Below are positions 39,501 through 46,018 of a DNA stretch of 64,000 bases, in pieces. The position numbers and the translations under genes were made by a program. The DNA comes from Pseudomonas sp. RIT-PI-r (GTDB lineage: Bacteria > Pseudomonadota > Gammaproteobacteria > Pseudomonadales > Pseudomonadaceae), in NCBI RefSeq assembly GCF_001297015.1, contig NZ_LIGE01000018.1, positions 307,739 to 371,738 on the forward strand. Reading direction: 5' to 3'. The notes under the pieces are model-generated. The model had not been told where the DNA came from, searched no databases, and was given only the letters and a program-made list of their open reading frames with translations. How positions within the stretch are numbered: the stretch's first letter is position 1; the number at the start of each line of letters is the position of its first letter.

Positions 39501-42500
39501 CGACAGTCGGCGCGCCAGTCACCGGTTCGCCGGTTGTCGTGACCCTGGCCAACGGTCAGACCATCACCATTGGTGTTGGCCAGACTACGGGGACTGCGAC
39601 CACTACCGCACCAAACGACGCGTTGACTGGCCATGCTCCATTGACCAACTCGATCACCAACGTCAGCGGCGGCAACTACGAAAACCTCGTGGCCGACAAG
39701 ACGCCGGTTTCGACCAACGTCACTGACACCGTCGACACCACCAATCTGTCGCTGTCCGCGACCGGTACCGTGGCCGAAGGTGGCCAGATCACCTACACCG
39801 CGACATTGACCAACGCTGCTGGCTCGCCAGTGACCGTCACCCTGTCGAACGGCGCCGTGATCACCATCGAAGCCGGCAAAACCACCGGCACCGTGACCGT
39901 TCCAGCACCGGCTGACGACGTCTACAAAGACGCCGGCACCGTGCAGGCAACCATCAGCACCGCCACCGGTGGCAGCTTCGAAAACCTGGTGCCGAGTACA
40001 GCGCCAGCCGTCACCAGCGTCACCGATACCATCGACACCACCACCGTGAAATTGACGGCAACAGCTACAGCGGCAGAGGGCGGCAATGTCGTCTACACCG
40101 CGACCGTTGGTGCTCCGGTGACAGGTTCGCCGGTGGTTGTAACGCTGGCCAACGGTCAGACCATCACCATTGGTGTTGGCCAAACCACGGGCACCGCAAC
40201 TGCCATTGCGCCAAACGACGCACTGACCGGTCATGCTCCACTGACCAACGCAATCACCAACGTTACCGGCGGCAACTACGAGAATCTCGTAGCCGACAAG
40301 ACCCCGGTTTCGACCACGGTCACCGACACCGTCGACACCACCAATCTGTCGCTGAGCGCTACTGGCTCGGTCGCAGAAGGTGGCTCGATCGTCTACACCG
40401 CGACATTGACCAACGCCGCTGGCTCACCAGTCACCGTGACGCTGTCGAACGGCGCCGTGATCACCATCGAAGCCGGCAAAACTACCGGCACTGTCACCGT
40501 GGCAGCGCCAGCGGACGACGTTTACAAAGACGCCGGCAACGTTCAGGCAACGATCAAGACCGCCACCGGTGGCAGCTTCGAAAACCTCGTCACCAGCACA
40601 ACGCCAGCCGTGACCAGCGTCACCGACACCATCGACACCACCACGGTGAAACTGACCGCAACCGGCACCGCAGCTGAAGGCGGCAACGTCGTCTACACCG
40701 CGACTGTCGGCGCTCCAGTGACCGGCTCGCCAGTGGTCGTAACCCTGGCCAACGGCCAGACCATCACCATTGGTATTGGCCAGACCACCGGCACCGCAAC
40801 CGCCACTGCGCCAAACGACGCATTGACTGGTCATGCTCCACTGACCAACTCGATCACCAACGTCAGCGGCGGTAACTACGAAAATCTGGTGGCCGACAAA
40901 ACCCCGGTCAGCACCACCGTGACCGACACCGTCGACACCACCAACCTGACGCTGTCCGCGACCGGTACCGTGGCCGAAGGTGGCCAGATCACCTACACCG
41001 CGACGCTGACCAACGCCGCTGGCTCGCCCGTCACCGTGACCCTGAGCAACGGCTCGGTGATCACCATCAAGGCTGGCGAAACCACCGGCACCGTGACCGT
41101 CCCGGCTCCGGCTGATGACGTCTACAAAGACGCCGGCAACGTGCAGGCAAGCATCACCGGCACCAGCGGCGGCGGCTTCGAAAATCTGGTGACCAGCAAC
41201 ACGCCAGCCGTGACCAGCGTCACCGATACCGTCGACACGACCACCGTCAGCATCACCGGCAGCAGCTCGGTGACCGAAGGCCAGATCGCCAGCTACACCG
41301 TCAGCCTGAACCACCCGGCGCAAACCGAAGTGACCCTGAAAATCGTCTACAGCGGCACCGCCGCCGACGGTTCGGACTTCACCGGCGTGTACACCGTGAA
41401 GATCCCGGCCGGTGCCAGCAGTGCGCAGTTCAATGTCGCTACCCTCGACGACAAGATCACCGAAGGCACCGAAAATTTCGTGGTCAAGATCGATTCGGCC
41501 ACGGGCGGCAACTTCGAAAACCTCGCGGTCAGCGCCACCAACGGCAGCGTCAGCACTTCGATCATCGACAACGATGCGCCGCCGGTGCTCGACCTGGATG
41601 CCAACAACTCCAGCGGCGCCAGCGGTGCCGACTACAAGGTGACCTTCACCGAAAACACCCCGGGCGCGGGCGTGTCGATTGCCGACACCGACATCAGCAT
41701 CACTGACCCGGACAGCACCATGCTGACGGGCGCCACCGTGGTCCTGACCAACCGGCAGGACGGCGATGCGCTGAACCTCGGCAACAGCGTCAACGGCATC
41801 ACCATCAATGCCAACAGCACCAACGGCACCGTGACCCTGACGCTGTCGGGCAACGCGACACTGGCCGACTACATGCAGGCCATCAAGAACATCAGCTTCA
41901 CCAACGGCAGTGAGAACCCGAGCACCGTGCCACGGATCATCACCGTGACGGTGACCGATGGCGGCAACTACTCCAACACCGCGACCACTACGGTCAACGT
42001 GGTGGCAGTCAACGACGCACCGGTTGCTGCACCGAGCAATGTCACTGGCACCGAAGACACCCCGCTGGTACTTGGCTGGTCGACTTTCGGTGTGACCGAC
42101 GTCGACAGCCCGGCCAGCAGCCTCGGCATCAAAATCACCCAGCTGCCGGGTGAAGGCAAACTGCAGTATCTGGACGGCTCGACCTGGAAAGACGTCGCCA
42201 ACAACCAGACCTTCAGCAAGGCTGACATCGACGCGGGCAAACTGCGCTTCCTGCCGGATGCCAACGAGTCGGGCGTCAACGGTTACGGCGGCAGCGGTCT
42301 GGGCAACAATCAGGCGGACTACGCGCAGATCAAGTTCCAGCCAACCGACGGCCAGTTGCTGGGCAACACCGGCACCGTGAAAATCGACATCACGCCAGTG
42401 GCGGATGCGCCGACCGTGAGCGTGGCCGACAACAGCGTGAAGTCCACCGGCCTGATCAAGGAAGTCTGGACCGGTCTGTCGGGCCTGGGCACCAACGGCA

Positions 42501-44956
42501 ATGGCGCGGATTCGACCACGCTGAAAAACGTCATCGACGGCGCCGGGAAACCGAACTCCAGTGGCTCGGTCACCAATGTGCAGTCCGACGGTAGCGTTGC
42601 GGCGGGCACGGCATCGAAGACGTCAGGCCTGATTTATCTGGAAGCCGGCAAGACCTACACCCTCAGCGGTATTGCCGGTGACAGTTTGTTGCTCACGATC
42701 GGTGGCAAGAGTGTGGCTTCGGGTACCTGGGGCGCGGGCGGCGCCATCAATGGCTCGTTCACCCCGACCACCAGCGGCTACTACACCCTGGACATCTACC
42801 ACCACAACCAGAGCGGCCCGGGCAGCTACGACGTCAACCTGTCGGTCAACGGCAGCACGCCGATCGACCTGAGCAGCGCCGGCGTGCCGATCTACACCGG
42901 CGTGCAGGATCTGATCAATTCGGGCGTGACCGTCTCCGATCTGCACGGCAGCGGCGGTGAAGGCTATTACGACGGCTACAAACTCAACACCGGCGCCGAA
43001 GGCACCACGGGGAAACTGTCGGCAGTCACCACCCCCCTGACCGACACCGACGGCTCGGAAACCCTGAGCGTGAAGATCAGCGGCGCACCGGTCGGCTCGG
43101 TGCTCAGCGATGGCGCGGGTCATACCTTCACCGTCACCGCCAGCAGCGGCGACGCCAACGTCCCCGGCCGGAACCCCGGCCGCCTGCCCGTACCGCCCCC
43201 GCCGTACTACAACGGCCAGTTCAACCTGACCGTGACCTCGACCTCCACCGAACAGGTCGGCGGTTCGGCCAGCAGCACCGCGACCATTCCGGTCACCGTG
43301 GTGCCGGCCGTCTACAACGCGGTCGTGGCGACCTCGGGCGACGACACCGTCACCGGCACCGATGGCAACGACATCATCGTCGCCGACATCGGTGGCCTGA
43401 CCGTGGTCCCGGGCACCAATTACAACATCGCGTTCATGGTCGACAGCTCCGGCAGCATGAGCGCGTCGTCGCTCAACGCCGCCAAAGATTCGCTGACCTC
43501 AGTGTTCAACAGCCTCAAGCAGAGCCTGGGCGGCAGCAATTCGGGCACGGTGAACATTTTCCTCGTCGACTTCGATACCCAGGTGAACAAGTCGGTGTCG
43601 GTAAACCTCAACGACCCGAACGCACTGACGCAACTCAAAGCGGTACTGGACTCGATGGCCTCCGGCGGCGGCACCAACTACGAGGATGTGTTCAAGACCA
43701 CGGCCAACTGGTTCCAGAGCGCTGACGCGGTGGCCAACACCGGGGCGAAGAACCTCACGTACTTCATCACCGACGGCCAGCCGACCTACTACCAGAGCGG
43801 CGAGCAGACCAACCCGACGCTGTACGGCAACGTGAAGCTCGACGATGTGGTGAAAACCAGCAACTACAAGCCGGGCGACACCTTCAGCACCTACATCGAC
43901 AATACCCACGCATTGACGATCAACAGCGCCGGCACCGTGACCCTGCAAACCTACAATTCGTGGTGGGGCTGGAGCAGCTCTAATCTGGGCACCATCCACG
44001 CGCAGGGCGACGGCACGTATGAGTTGTCTAGTCTGGCGGGTACCGGTAACAGCACCAACTCGGCAACGACCAGCAACTCGACCAGTGGTTTTGCCTTGCT
44101 CAACGGTCTGTCGAACGTCGAGGCTATCGGACTGAACAACGATGTCAGCCTCAACGATCTGAAACCTTACGATTCGGATAAAACTCCGCAGACCAACATC
44201 GATCCGAAGGATCTGGCCAACTCGATCATCGGCCACACCGAAGCGACGATGCCGGGCAACGACACCGTCAGCGGTGGCGACGGCAACGACATCCTGTTCG
44301 GCGATCTGGTCAGCTTCAACGGCATTGCCGGCGAGGGTTATCAGGCGATGCAGGCGTTCGTGGCCAAGGAAACCGGGGTCGACGTCAGCAAGGTCACCAC
44401 CAGCAATGTGCACCAATACATCACCGAGCACTATCAGGCGTTCGATGTCTCCGGCGCGCATGACGGTAACGACACGCTGTTGGGTGGCGCGGGCAATGAC
44501 ATCCTCTTCGGTTCGGGCGGCAACGACTGGCTCGATGGCGGCAAAGGCAATGACATCCTCCTCGGCGGCACCGGCAACGACACGCTGATCGGCGGTCAGG
44601 GTAACGACATACTGATCGGTGGTTCGGGTGCCGACACCTTCGTCTGGAAAGCGGGCGACACCGGCAACGACGTGATCAAGGACTTCAAGGCCAGCGAAGG
44701 TGACCGCATCGACCTGCGTGATTTGTTGCAGGGCGAAACCGGCAGCACCATCGATAACTTCCTGAAGATCACCACGGTCGATGGCACGTCGTCGCTGCAA
44801 GTCAGCTCGGCGGGCAAGTTCAACTCCGGCGACGCCGCTGCGGCGACCCCGGACGCGACGAACAAACTGGAAGGCAACAACTGGTCGAGCGCCAACATTC
44901 ATAACCTGATTGCCGGCAGCGACCCGACCATCAAAGTCGACCACAACAACAGCTGA
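27518..44956 (+). CDS. lapA: LapA: giant repetitive type I-secreted adhesin
   Basis: A 5812-residue adhesin. Residues 1 to about 125 are the retention module (MSSVVAIVKSIVGQVFVVSPEGVRRVL...) with a di-alanine LapG cut site TAAG at 107-110. About residues 170-4570 are 44 tandem 100-residue Ig-like repeats (core YTATLTN...VTLSNGxxITI). A Calx-beta-like module (about 4570-4690), two cadherin/VCBS-like modules and a PA14-type lectin domain (about 4978-5118, GLIKEVWTGL to YDVNLSVNG) follow. A vWA domain with MIDAS DSSGSMS comes next (about 5300-5540), then RTX nonapeptides (GGAGNDILFG, GGTGNDTLIG; about 5577-5715) and an uncleaved T1SS signal. It anchors cells to surfaces and is held in LapE. The length lies between known LapA proteins. 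Two short segments look corrupted (see findings). Confidence 0.95.
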   Translation: MSSVVAIVKSIVGQVFVVSPEGVRRVLVEGDRLFVGDQIDTGLSGAVSLELADGRTLDLGRETQWSANTPDSSTDLAEATAQAAPSVAELQQAIAAGVDPTTALESTAAGPSAAGTGGAAGGGHSFVMLDATAGRVDPTIGFPTAGINAAGQAAQNITGGQTTDTTTNALRDSTLSLSATPSITEAGGVLVYTATLTQAPLTDLTITLSNGAVIVIPAGSTTGTVNVPLAPNDTVYNDPSQIDVTVTGTTGGNGITVTPPTTPATTQVTDTIDTTTVTLTAGPSVTEGGQITYTATLTNPAQTPVTVTLSNGSTITIGAGQTTGTVNVPTPANDVYNNGSTVTTTITGATGGNFENLVPNPTPAATTITDSIDATNLTLTATGTVAEGGPIAYTATLTNPAQTPVTVTLSNGSTITIGAGQTTGTVNVPTAANDVYNNGGTVSTTITGASGRNFENPVPNTTPATTTVTDSIDTTSVSLTATGTVVEGGQITYTATLTNAAQTPVTITLSNGSTITIEAGKTTGSVNVPTAANDVYNNGSTVSTTITGATGGNFENLVPNTTPATTTITDSIDDTNLSLTATGTVAEGGSIVYTATLTNPAGTPVTVTLSNGSVITIEAGRTTGTVTVPAPADDVYKDAGKVEVTIKDATGGNFENLLPSTVPAVTEVTDTLDTSTVKLTADTSVAEGGTVTYTATVGAPVTGSPVVVTLANGQSITIEVGKTTGTVTTTAPNDALTGNAPLTNSITGVTGGNYEDLVADKTPVSTTVTDVADTTNLSLSATGSVAEGGQITYTATLTNAAGSPVTVTLSNGSVITIEAGKTTGTVTVAAPADDVYKDAGKVEVTIKDATGGNFENLVPSTVPAVTDVTDTVDTTTVKLTATESAAEGGTVTYTATVGAPVTGSPVVVTLANGQNITIEVGKTTGTVTTTAPNDALTGHAPITNAITGVSGGNYEDLVADKTPVSTTVTDTTDTTDLTLSATGTVAEGGQITYTATLTNAAGSPVTVTLSNGSVITIEAGKTTGTVTVAAPADDVYKDAGKVEVTIKDATGGNFENLVPSTVPAVTDVTDTLDTSTVKLTATETAAEGGTVTYTATVGAPVTGSPVVVTLANGQNITIEVGKTTGTVTTNAPNDALNGHAPLTNSITNVTGGNYENLVADKTPVSTTVTDTTDTTTLTLSATGTVAEGGSIVYTATLTNPAGTPVTVTLSNGSAITIEAGKTTGTVTVAAPADDVYKDAGKVEVTIKNATGGAFENLVPSPAPAVTAVTDPLDPSTVKLPATETAAEGGTVTYTATVGAPVTGSPVVVTLANGQNITIEVGKTTGTVTTTAPNDVLAGHAPLTNSITNVSGGNYENLVADKTPVSTTVTDTVDTTTVSLTATGNVNEGGSIVYTATLTNPAGTPVTVTLSNGSTITIDAGKTTGTVTVPAPADDVYKDAGKVEVTIKGTDGGNFENLVANPTPAVTNVADTINTTHLTLSAESYVLEGTSITYTATLTNAAQTPVTVNLSNGQTITIEAGKTSGSVTIAAPSDDVYKDVSKLTVTMTDATGGNFEKLDVSKTPVSTTVNDTVDKTTLTLSASDTVSEGGQITYTATLSNPAGTAMTVTLANGAVINIAAGATSGSVNFAAPANTPYVDGGKVQTAIASHSGGNFEQVDANRSAVVTTVTDTVDTTNISLSATASVAEGGSIIYTASLTNPAGTAMTVTLSNGAVINIAKGATTGTATVAAPADDVYKDAGKVDASITKTTGGNFENLVVDKTPAVTDVTDTIDNSTVSLTATASTTEGGVVVYTAAVTAPVTGAPVVVTLSNGQTITIPVGASSGSVNFTAPNDALAGGNTLSVKIDGTSGGNYENLVADKTPAVTSVTDTVDTTNLSLSATGTVAEGGSIVYTATLTNPAGTPVTVTLSNGSVITIDAGKTTGTVTVAAPADDVYKDAGKVEVTIKDATGGNFENLVPSTTPAVTDVTDTIDTSTVKLTADTTVAEGGTVTYTATVGAPVTGSPVVVTLANGQSITIEVGKTTGTVTFTAPNDALTGQASLGNSITGVSGGNYENLVADKTPVSTTVTDTVDTTDLSLSATNSVAEGGSIIYTATLTNPAGTPVTVTLSNGSVITIEAGKTTGTVTVAAPADDVYKDAGKVEVTIKDATGGNFENLVPSTVPAVTDVTDTIDTSTVKLTATESAAEGGTVTYTATVGAPVTGSPVVVTLANGQNITIEVGKTTGTVTTTAPNDALNGHTPLTNAITGVSGGNYENLVADKTPVSTTVTDTVDTTDLTLTATGTVAEGGSIVYTATLTNPAGTPVTVTLSNGSVITIEAGKTTGTVTVAAPADDVYKDAGKVEVTIKDATGGNFENLVPSATPAVTEVTDTIDTSTVKLTADTSVAEGGTVTYTATVGAPVTGTPVVVTLANGQNITIEVGKTTGTVTTTAPNDALTGHAPLTNSITGISGGNYENLVADKTPVSTTVTDTTDTTNLSLTATGTVDEGGQITYTATLTNAAGSPVTVTLSNGSVITIKAGETIGTVTVDAPKDDVYKDAGTVEATIKGATGGDFENLVTSTAPAVTTVNDTIDTSTVSLTATANVAEGETVVYTATVTAPVTGSPVVVTLSNGQTITIAVGETSGSVNFVAPNSPLAGGSSLSVTIDGATGGNYEKLAVDGKSADTAVSDTTDTTNLNLTATDSVAEGGSIVYTATLTNPAGTPVTVTLSNGSVITIDAGKTTGTVTVAAPADDVYKDASKVEVTIKDATGGNFENLVPSTVPAVTNVTDTIDTTTVKLTATESAAEGGSVTYTATVGAPVTGSPVVVTLANGQTITIGVGQTTGTATTTAPNDALTGHAPITNAITEVSGGNFENLVADKTPVSTNVTDTVDTTNLSLTATGTVAEGGSIVYTATLTNAAGSPVTVTLSNGAVITIEAGKTTGTVSVPAPADDVYKDAGKVEATISTATGGNFENLVPSTVPAVTDVTDTIDTSTVKLTADTSVAEGGTVTYTATVGAPVTGSPVVVTLSNGQTITIGVGQTTGTATTTAPNDAVIGHAPITNAITEVSGGNFENLVADKTPVSTNVTDTVDTTNLSLTATGTVAEGGSIIYTATLTNAAGSPVTVTLSNGAVITIEAGKTTGTVSVPAPADDVYKDAGKVEATISTATGGNFENLVPSTVPAVTEVTDTIDTSTVKLTADTSVAEGGTVTYTATVGAPVTGSPVVVTLSNGQNITIEVGKTTGTVTFTAPNDALTGHAPLTNSITGVTGGNYESLVADKTPVSTNVTDTVDTTNLSLSATGSVNEGGQITYTATLTNAAGSPVTVTLSNGAVITIEAGKTTGTVTVAAPADDVYKDAGKVEATISTATGGNFENLVPSPVPAVTNVTDTIDTTTVKLTATESTAEGGNVTYTATVGAPVTGSPVVVTLANGQTITIGVGQTTGTATTTAPNDALNGHAPLTNAITSVTGGNYENLVADKTPVSTNVTDTVDTTNLTLSATGSVAEGGSIVYTATLTNAAGSPVTVTLSNGAVITIEAGKTTGTVTVAAPADDVYKDAGTVQATISTATGGNFENLVPSTTPAITSVTDTIDTTTVKLTATATAAEGGNVVYTATVGAPVTGSPVVVTLANGQTITIGVGQTTGTATTAAPNDALTGHAPLTNAITGVTGGNYENLVADKTPVSTNVTDTVDTTNLSLSASGSVAEGGSIVYTATLTNAAGSPVTVTLSNGAVITIDAGKTTGTVTVPAPADDVYKDAGTVQATISTATGGNFENLVPSTVPAVTSVTDTIDTTTVKLTATESAAEGGNVVYTATVGAPVTGSPVVVTLANGQTITIGVGQTTGTATTTAPNDALTGHAPLTNAITNVTGGNYENLVADKTPVSTTVTDTVDTTNLSLSATGSVAEGGSIVYTATLTNAAGSPVTVTLSNGAVITIDAGKTTGTVTVPAPADDVYKDAGTVQATISNATGGNFENLVPSTTPAVTSVTDTIDTTTVKLTATTTAAEGGNVVYTATVGAPVTGSPVVVTLANGQTITIGVGQTTGTATTTAPNDALTGHAPLTNSITNVSGGNYENLVADKTPVSTNVTDTVDTTNLSLSATGTVAEGGQITYTATLTNAAGSPVTVTLSNGAVITIEAGKTTGTVTVPAPADDVYKDAGTVQATISTATGGSFENLVPSTAPAVTSVTDTIDTTTVKLTATATAAEGGNVVYTATVGAPVTGSPVVVTLANGQTITIGVGQTTGTATAIAPNDALTGHAPLTNAITNVTGGNYENLVADKTPVSTTVTDTVDTTNLSLSATGSVAEGGSIVYTATLTNAAGSPVTVTLSNGAVITIEAGKTTGTVTVAAPADDVYKDAGNVQATIKTATGGSFENLVTSTTPAVTSVTDTIDTTTVKLTATGTAAEGGNVVYTATVGAPVTGSPVVVTLANGQTITIGIGQTTGTATATAPNDALTGHAPLTNSITNVSGGNYENLVADKTPVSTTVTDTVDTTNLTLSATGTVAEGGQITYTATLTNAAGSPVTVTLSNGSVITIKAGETTGTVTVPAPADDVYKDAGNVQASITGTSGGGFENLVTSNTPAVTSVTDTVDTTTVSITGSSSVTEGQIASYTVSLNHPAQTEVTLKIVYSGTAADGSDFTGVYTVKIPAGASSAQFNVATLDDKITEGTENFVVKIDSATGGNFENLAVSATNGSVSTSIIDNDAPPVLDLDANNSSGASGADYKVTFTENTPGAGVSIADTDISITDPDSTMLTGATVVLTNRQDGDALNLGNSVNGITINANSTNGTVTLTLSGNATLADYMQAIKNISFTNGSENPSTVPRIITVTVTDGGNYSNTATTTVNVVAVNDAPVAAPSNVTGTEDTPLVLGWSTFGVTDVDSPASSLGIKITQLPGEGKLQYLDGSTWKDVANNQTFSKADIDAGKLRFLPDANESGVNGYGGSGLGNNQADYAQIKFQPTDGQLLGNTGTVKIDITPVADAPTVSVADNSVKSTGLIKEVWTGLSGLGTNGNGADSTTLKNVIDGAGKPNSSGSVTNVQSDGSVAAGTASKTSGLIYLEAGKTYTLSGIAGDSLLLTIGGKSVASGTWGAGGAINGSFTPTTSGYYTLDIYHHNQSGPGSYDVNLSVNGSTPIDLSSAGVPIYTGVQDLINSGVTVSDLHGSGGEGYYDGYKLNTGAEGTTGKLSAVTTPLTDTDGSETLSVKISGAPVGSVLSDGAGHTFTVTASSGDANVPGRNPGRLPVPPPPYYNGQFNLTVTSTSTEQVGGSASSTATIPVTVVPAVYNAVVATSGDDTVTGTDGNDIIVADIGGLTVVPGTNYNIAFMVDSSGSMSASSLNAAKDSLTSVFNSLKQSLGGSNSGTVNIFLVDFDTQVNKSVSVNLNDPNALTQLKAVLDSMASGGGTNYEDVFKTTANWFQSADAVANTGAKNLTYFITDGQPTYYQSGEQTNPTLYGNVKLDDVVKTSNYKPGDTFSTYIDNTHALTINSAGTVTLQTYNSWWGWSSSNLGTIHAQGDGTYELSSLAGTGNSTNSATTSNSTSGFALLNGLSNVEAIGLNNDVSLNDLKPYDSDKTPQTNIDPKDLANSIIGHTEATMPGNDTVSGGDGNDILFGDLVSFNGIAGEGYQAMQAFVAKETGVDVSKVTTSNVHQYITEHYQAFDVSGAHDGNDTLLGGAGNDILFGSGGNDWLDGGKGNDILLGGTGNDTLIGGQGNDILIGGSGADTFVWKAGDTGNDVIKDFKASEGDRIDLRDLLQGETGSTIDNFLKITTVDGTSSLQVSSAGKFNSGDAAAATPDATNKLEGNNWSSANIHNLIAGSDPTIKVDHNNS
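27836..27847 (+). other. LapG cleavage site (TAAG) in LapA
   Basis: Codons 107-110 encode Thr-Ala-Ala-Gly. In P. fluorescens LapA the LapG protease cuts between the two alanines of TAAG at the same residue numbers. The site follows a helical segment (AELQQAIAAGVDPTTALES) and precedes a Gly/Ala-rich linker, as expected. Confidence 0.9.
28331..41230 (+). repeat. Tandem 300-bp repeats of lapA (43 gap-free units)
   Basis: Every unit starts exactly 300 bp after the last; for example TACACCG recurs at 28394, 28694, 28994 and so on to 40994. From about 29231 there are two types: A (TLTNAAGSPVTVTLSNG, then DDVYKDAG) and B (TVGAPVTGSPVVVTLANGQ, then NDALTGHAPLTN). These alternate strictly from about 32831 to 41230, giving a 600-bp higher-order period. 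One further unit (28030-28330) is 303 bp long. Confidence 0.95.
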
Positions 44957-44967
44957 TACGTGAACAA

Positions 44968-44993
44968 ACGGCCGCCCCATTTGGGGCGGCCGT
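44968..44993 (+). terminator. Rho-independent terminator of lapA
   Basis: An 11-bp perfect stem ACGGCCGCCCC/GGGGCGGCCGT with an ATTT loop, 11 bases after the lapA stop. The tail (CACGTTTG) is only weakly T-rich. Confidence 0.75.
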
Positions 44994-45104
44994 CACGTTT
45001 GTGCGGTCCGGAGCGGTGACGATTGCGTCGCCGCCCCGCATACTCGCGCACAGTTGGCTATGCTGCTGACAGCATGACGCTGGTTCATTTCCGAGGGATG
45101 CTCA

Positions 45105-45443
45105 ATGTTTTACGTGCAACGCGATGCGCAAGGTCTGTTGATTCGCGTGGAAGCCGCAGCCTACGCCGAGGCCACGGAAACGCTGCCGGCCGACAGCCAT
45201 GAAATCCAGGCCTGGTTCGCCAACGAAGTGGTGGAAACCAGCCTGAAACAGCTCAAGCAGAGCGACTTCGAAATGATTCGGGTACTCGACGACCTGATTC
45301 AAGTGCTGACCCAGAAAGGCGTGATCCGCGTCACCGACCTGCCACCGGCGGCCCAGGCCAAACTGATGGACCGGACACAGGCGCGGGAAGCGTTGGGTGG
45401 GTTGAGTCAGTTGATCGATGAGGATGAGGGCGGGTTGATCTGA
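45105..45443 (+). CDS. Conserved hypothetical protein downstream of lapA
   Basis: A 112-residue soluble, acidic protein (MFYVQRDAQGLLIRVEAAAYAEATETLPADSHEIQAWF...). A beta-hairpin start is followed by helices (VVETSLKQLKQSDFEMIRVLDDLIQVLTQKGVIRVTDLPPAAQAKL) and an acidic C-terminal tail. GAGGGATG precedes the ATG at a suitable distance. I recall relatives in pseudomonads sometimes labelled tryptophan-synthase-beta-like; nothing in the sequence supports that activity. It is separated from lapA by a terminator, so it is probably transcribed on its own. Function unknown. Confidence 0.75.
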   Translation: MFYVQRDAQGLLIRVEAAAYAEATETLPADSHEIQAWFANEVVETSLKQLKQSDFEMIRVLDDLIQVLTQKGVIRVTDLPPAAQAKLMDRTQAREALGGLSQLIDEDEGGLI

Positions 45444-45461
45444 TCCGCTCAGAATCAAAAG

Positions 45462-46012
45462 CCCCTCACCCCAGCCCTCTCCCGGAGGGAGAGGGAGCCG
45501 ACCGAGGTGTCTGGCGTCATACATCGACCTGAGAAACCGGGTCGATTATGGATTCAGCACAAATCGTTCACGTCGGCGTATCTCCCGAATATCCCCTAAT
45601 CAGTCCCCTTTCCCGGAAGGAGAGGGGGCCGACCGAGGTGTCTGGCGTCATACATCGACCTGAGAGATCGGGTCGATTATGGATTCAAAACAAATCGCTC
45701 ACGTCGGTGGACTTCCCGAATATCCCCCAATCAGTCCCCTTGAGGGAGAGGGGCCGACCGAGGTGTCTGGCGTCATACATCGACCTGAGAAACCGGGTCG
45801 ATTATGGATTTAAAACAAATCGCTCACGTCGGCGTACTTCCCGAACATCCCCCAATCAGTACCCCCTACCTCCGGGAGAGGGACCGACCGAAGTGTCTGA
45901 CGCTATAAAATCGAGTCGATTATGGATTCAGCGCAAATCGCTCACGTCGGCGTATTGCGTCAATATCCCACGGTCAGTCCCCTCTCCCTCTGGGAGAGGG
46001 TTAGGGTGAGGG
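45462..46012. mobile_element. MITE-like element with four internal ~128-bp tandem repeats
   Basis: The ends are inverted repeats of about 21 bp (45462-45483 and 45992-46012; 18 of 21 positions match), each running into a 9-bp hairpin CCCTCTCCC-NNN-GGGAGAGGG. Inside, a unit starting GCCGACCGAGGTGTCTGGCG recurs at about 45497, 45628, 45753 and (diverged) 45883, with the shared parts GGGTCGATTATGGATT and CAAATCGCTCACGTCGG. It has no convincing coding capacity. It fills the gap 45444-46018 and ends 6 bases from the lapD stop. Confidence 0.7.
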
Positions 46013-46018
46013 TTGCTC

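Noticed and set aside
27518..44956. CRISPR-like array because of the regular repeats
   Set aside because: The repeats are 300-bp coding units in one continuous reading frame with no spacer structure and no cas genes.
45548..46009. 153-codon plus-strand frame across the tandem repeats after lapA
   Set aside because: It is a by-product of repeat units whose length keeps the frame open in places; the units differ in length (125-131 bp) and there is no plausible start signal or protein feature.
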